This document shows positions 6,116 through 6,354 of a stretch of 6,354 bases of DNA, piece by piece. This DNA is from Smithellaceae bacterium (lineage in GTDB: Bacteria > Desulfobacterota > Syntrophia > Syntrophales > Smithellaceae). Position numbers and translations under genes: made by a program. The stretch is taken from assembly GCA_028704195.1 (NCBI GenBank), contig JAQVLL010000126.1, forward strand, positions 1-6,354. The letters are read 5' to 3'. Every line of letters begins with the position of its first letter. Positions within the stretch are counted from its first letter, which is position 1. A model generated the notes under the pieces. The model did not search any database, was not told the origin of the DNA, and saw only the letters and a program-made list of their open reading frames with translations.

Positions 6116-6154
6116 AAAAAGCGCAGCACCCTGAAACCGTTCAGGATGCTGCGC
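6116..6154 (-). terminator. Rho-independent terminator of the P-type ATPase gene
   Basis: A 15-bp stem, plus-strand 6121-6135 with 6140-6154 and loop ACCG, pairs fully except for one position that is a G-U wobble in the minus-strand RNA. The minus-strand transcript then runs into five T residues (6120-6116). It starts 7 bases after the ATPase stop codon, so it ends that unit and isolates the DUF368 gene downstream. Confidence 0.92.
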
Positions 6155-6161
6155 GGTGCTG

Positions 6162-6354
6162 CTAGAAACCGACCCGATTCCGGGATCTGCGGATTGCTTT
6201 TACAATTTCAAACCAGCAGGTTGAAACAATCGCCAATCCGACTATGGTCAGAAGCTGAATCGCGGTCAAGGGCGCCAGCTTCAGCACGGACGACATTGGC
6301 GTATAGAGGATCAATGCAAGACCAACGAGCACCCCAATGTTTACCGCCCACATC
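6162..6354 (-). CDS. P-type cation-translocating ATPase, C-terminal fragment
   Basis: Only the last 63 residues are in the window; the frame is open to the right edge and the first Met is probably internal. The fragment has two hydrophobic segments (about residues 2-18 and 32-50) and ends in a basic tail, KAIRRSRNRVGF. The pattern of a helix, a short TPMSSVLKLAPLT linker, a helix with GLAIVSTCWFEIVK, then a positive cytoplasmic end matches the C-terminal membrane domain of Ca2+-type P-type ATPases (PF00689), where the last helix commonly ends in (V)EIxK. The catalytic DKTGT and nucleotide-binding parts lie outside the window, so the ion carried cannot be told. A strong terminator follows at once. 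The assignment rests on a short, hydrophobic stretch and so is moderate. Confidence 0.65.
   Translation of the reverse strand, partial: MWAVNIGVLVGLALILYTPMSSVLKLAPLTAIQLLTIVGLAIVSTCWFEIVKAIRRSRNRVGF

Noticed and set aside
6058..6165. 35-codon plus-strand frame between the DUF368 and ATPase genes
   Set aside because: It has no ribosome binding site and is made largely of the terminator hairpin sequence.
1..6354. CRISPR array, insertion sequence, tRNA or phage genes
   Set aside because: No regularly spaced repeats, terminal inverted repeats with a transposase, cloverleaf-like sequence or phage protein motif was seen on either strand.

Overview
The window reads as chromosomal DNA of an anaerobic, Gram-positive-type bacterium, most likely a Clostridia member of the Bacillota. 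The evidence is an A-type flavoprotein fragment, a DegV-type fatty-acid-binding protein, a large iron-sulfur/flavin ene-reductase, a DUF368 membrane protein, AAGGAGG-type ribosome binding sites and TTGACA/TATAAT-type promoters. The species cannot be named from the sequence. No CRISPR array, insertion sequence, rRNA, tRNA or integrase was seen.

Layout. (1) 2-325 (+): C-terminal flavodoxin domain of an FprA-type flavodiiron protein, cut by the window edge and closed by a clear terminator at 351-382. (2) 383-958: a 576-base, AT-rich stretch with no convincing gene. It holds a promoter/operator-like site, an orphan ribosome binding site, and two small hairpins close to the next gene. (3) 959-1816 (+): DegV family protein, unusually cysteine-rich. 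(4) 1817-2139: AT-rich gap with a good promoter that faces no gene. (5) 2183-4246 (-): 687-residue ene-reductase of the 2-enoate reductase/BaiCD/FadH type, ended by a strong hairpin at 2140-2165. (6) 4410-4973 (+): TetR-family regulator divergent from the reductase, with a shared 163-base control region. (7) 5085-5984 (-): DUF368 (PopT-like) membrane protein whose last ~33 residues look frameshifted. (8) 6162-6354 (-): C-terminal end of a P-type cation ATPase, with a strong terminator separating it from the DUF368 gene.

How the genes work together. The clearest functional unit is the reductase and its divergent TetR regulator. It is laid out like a ligand-induced detoxification or electron-sink module: an unsaturated compound would release the repressor and then be reduced by the enzyme with NADH. 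The substrate cannot be read from sequence. The other genes appear to be separate transcription units: O2/NO reduction, fatty acid handling, probable lipid-carrier recycling and cation transport. No multi-gene novel system is evident. The most notable oddities are the apparent frameshift in the DUF368 gene, the enlarged cysteine loop of the reductase, repeated GTGTTA/G hexamers at both divergent start sites, and a gene-less promoter at 1891-1919.
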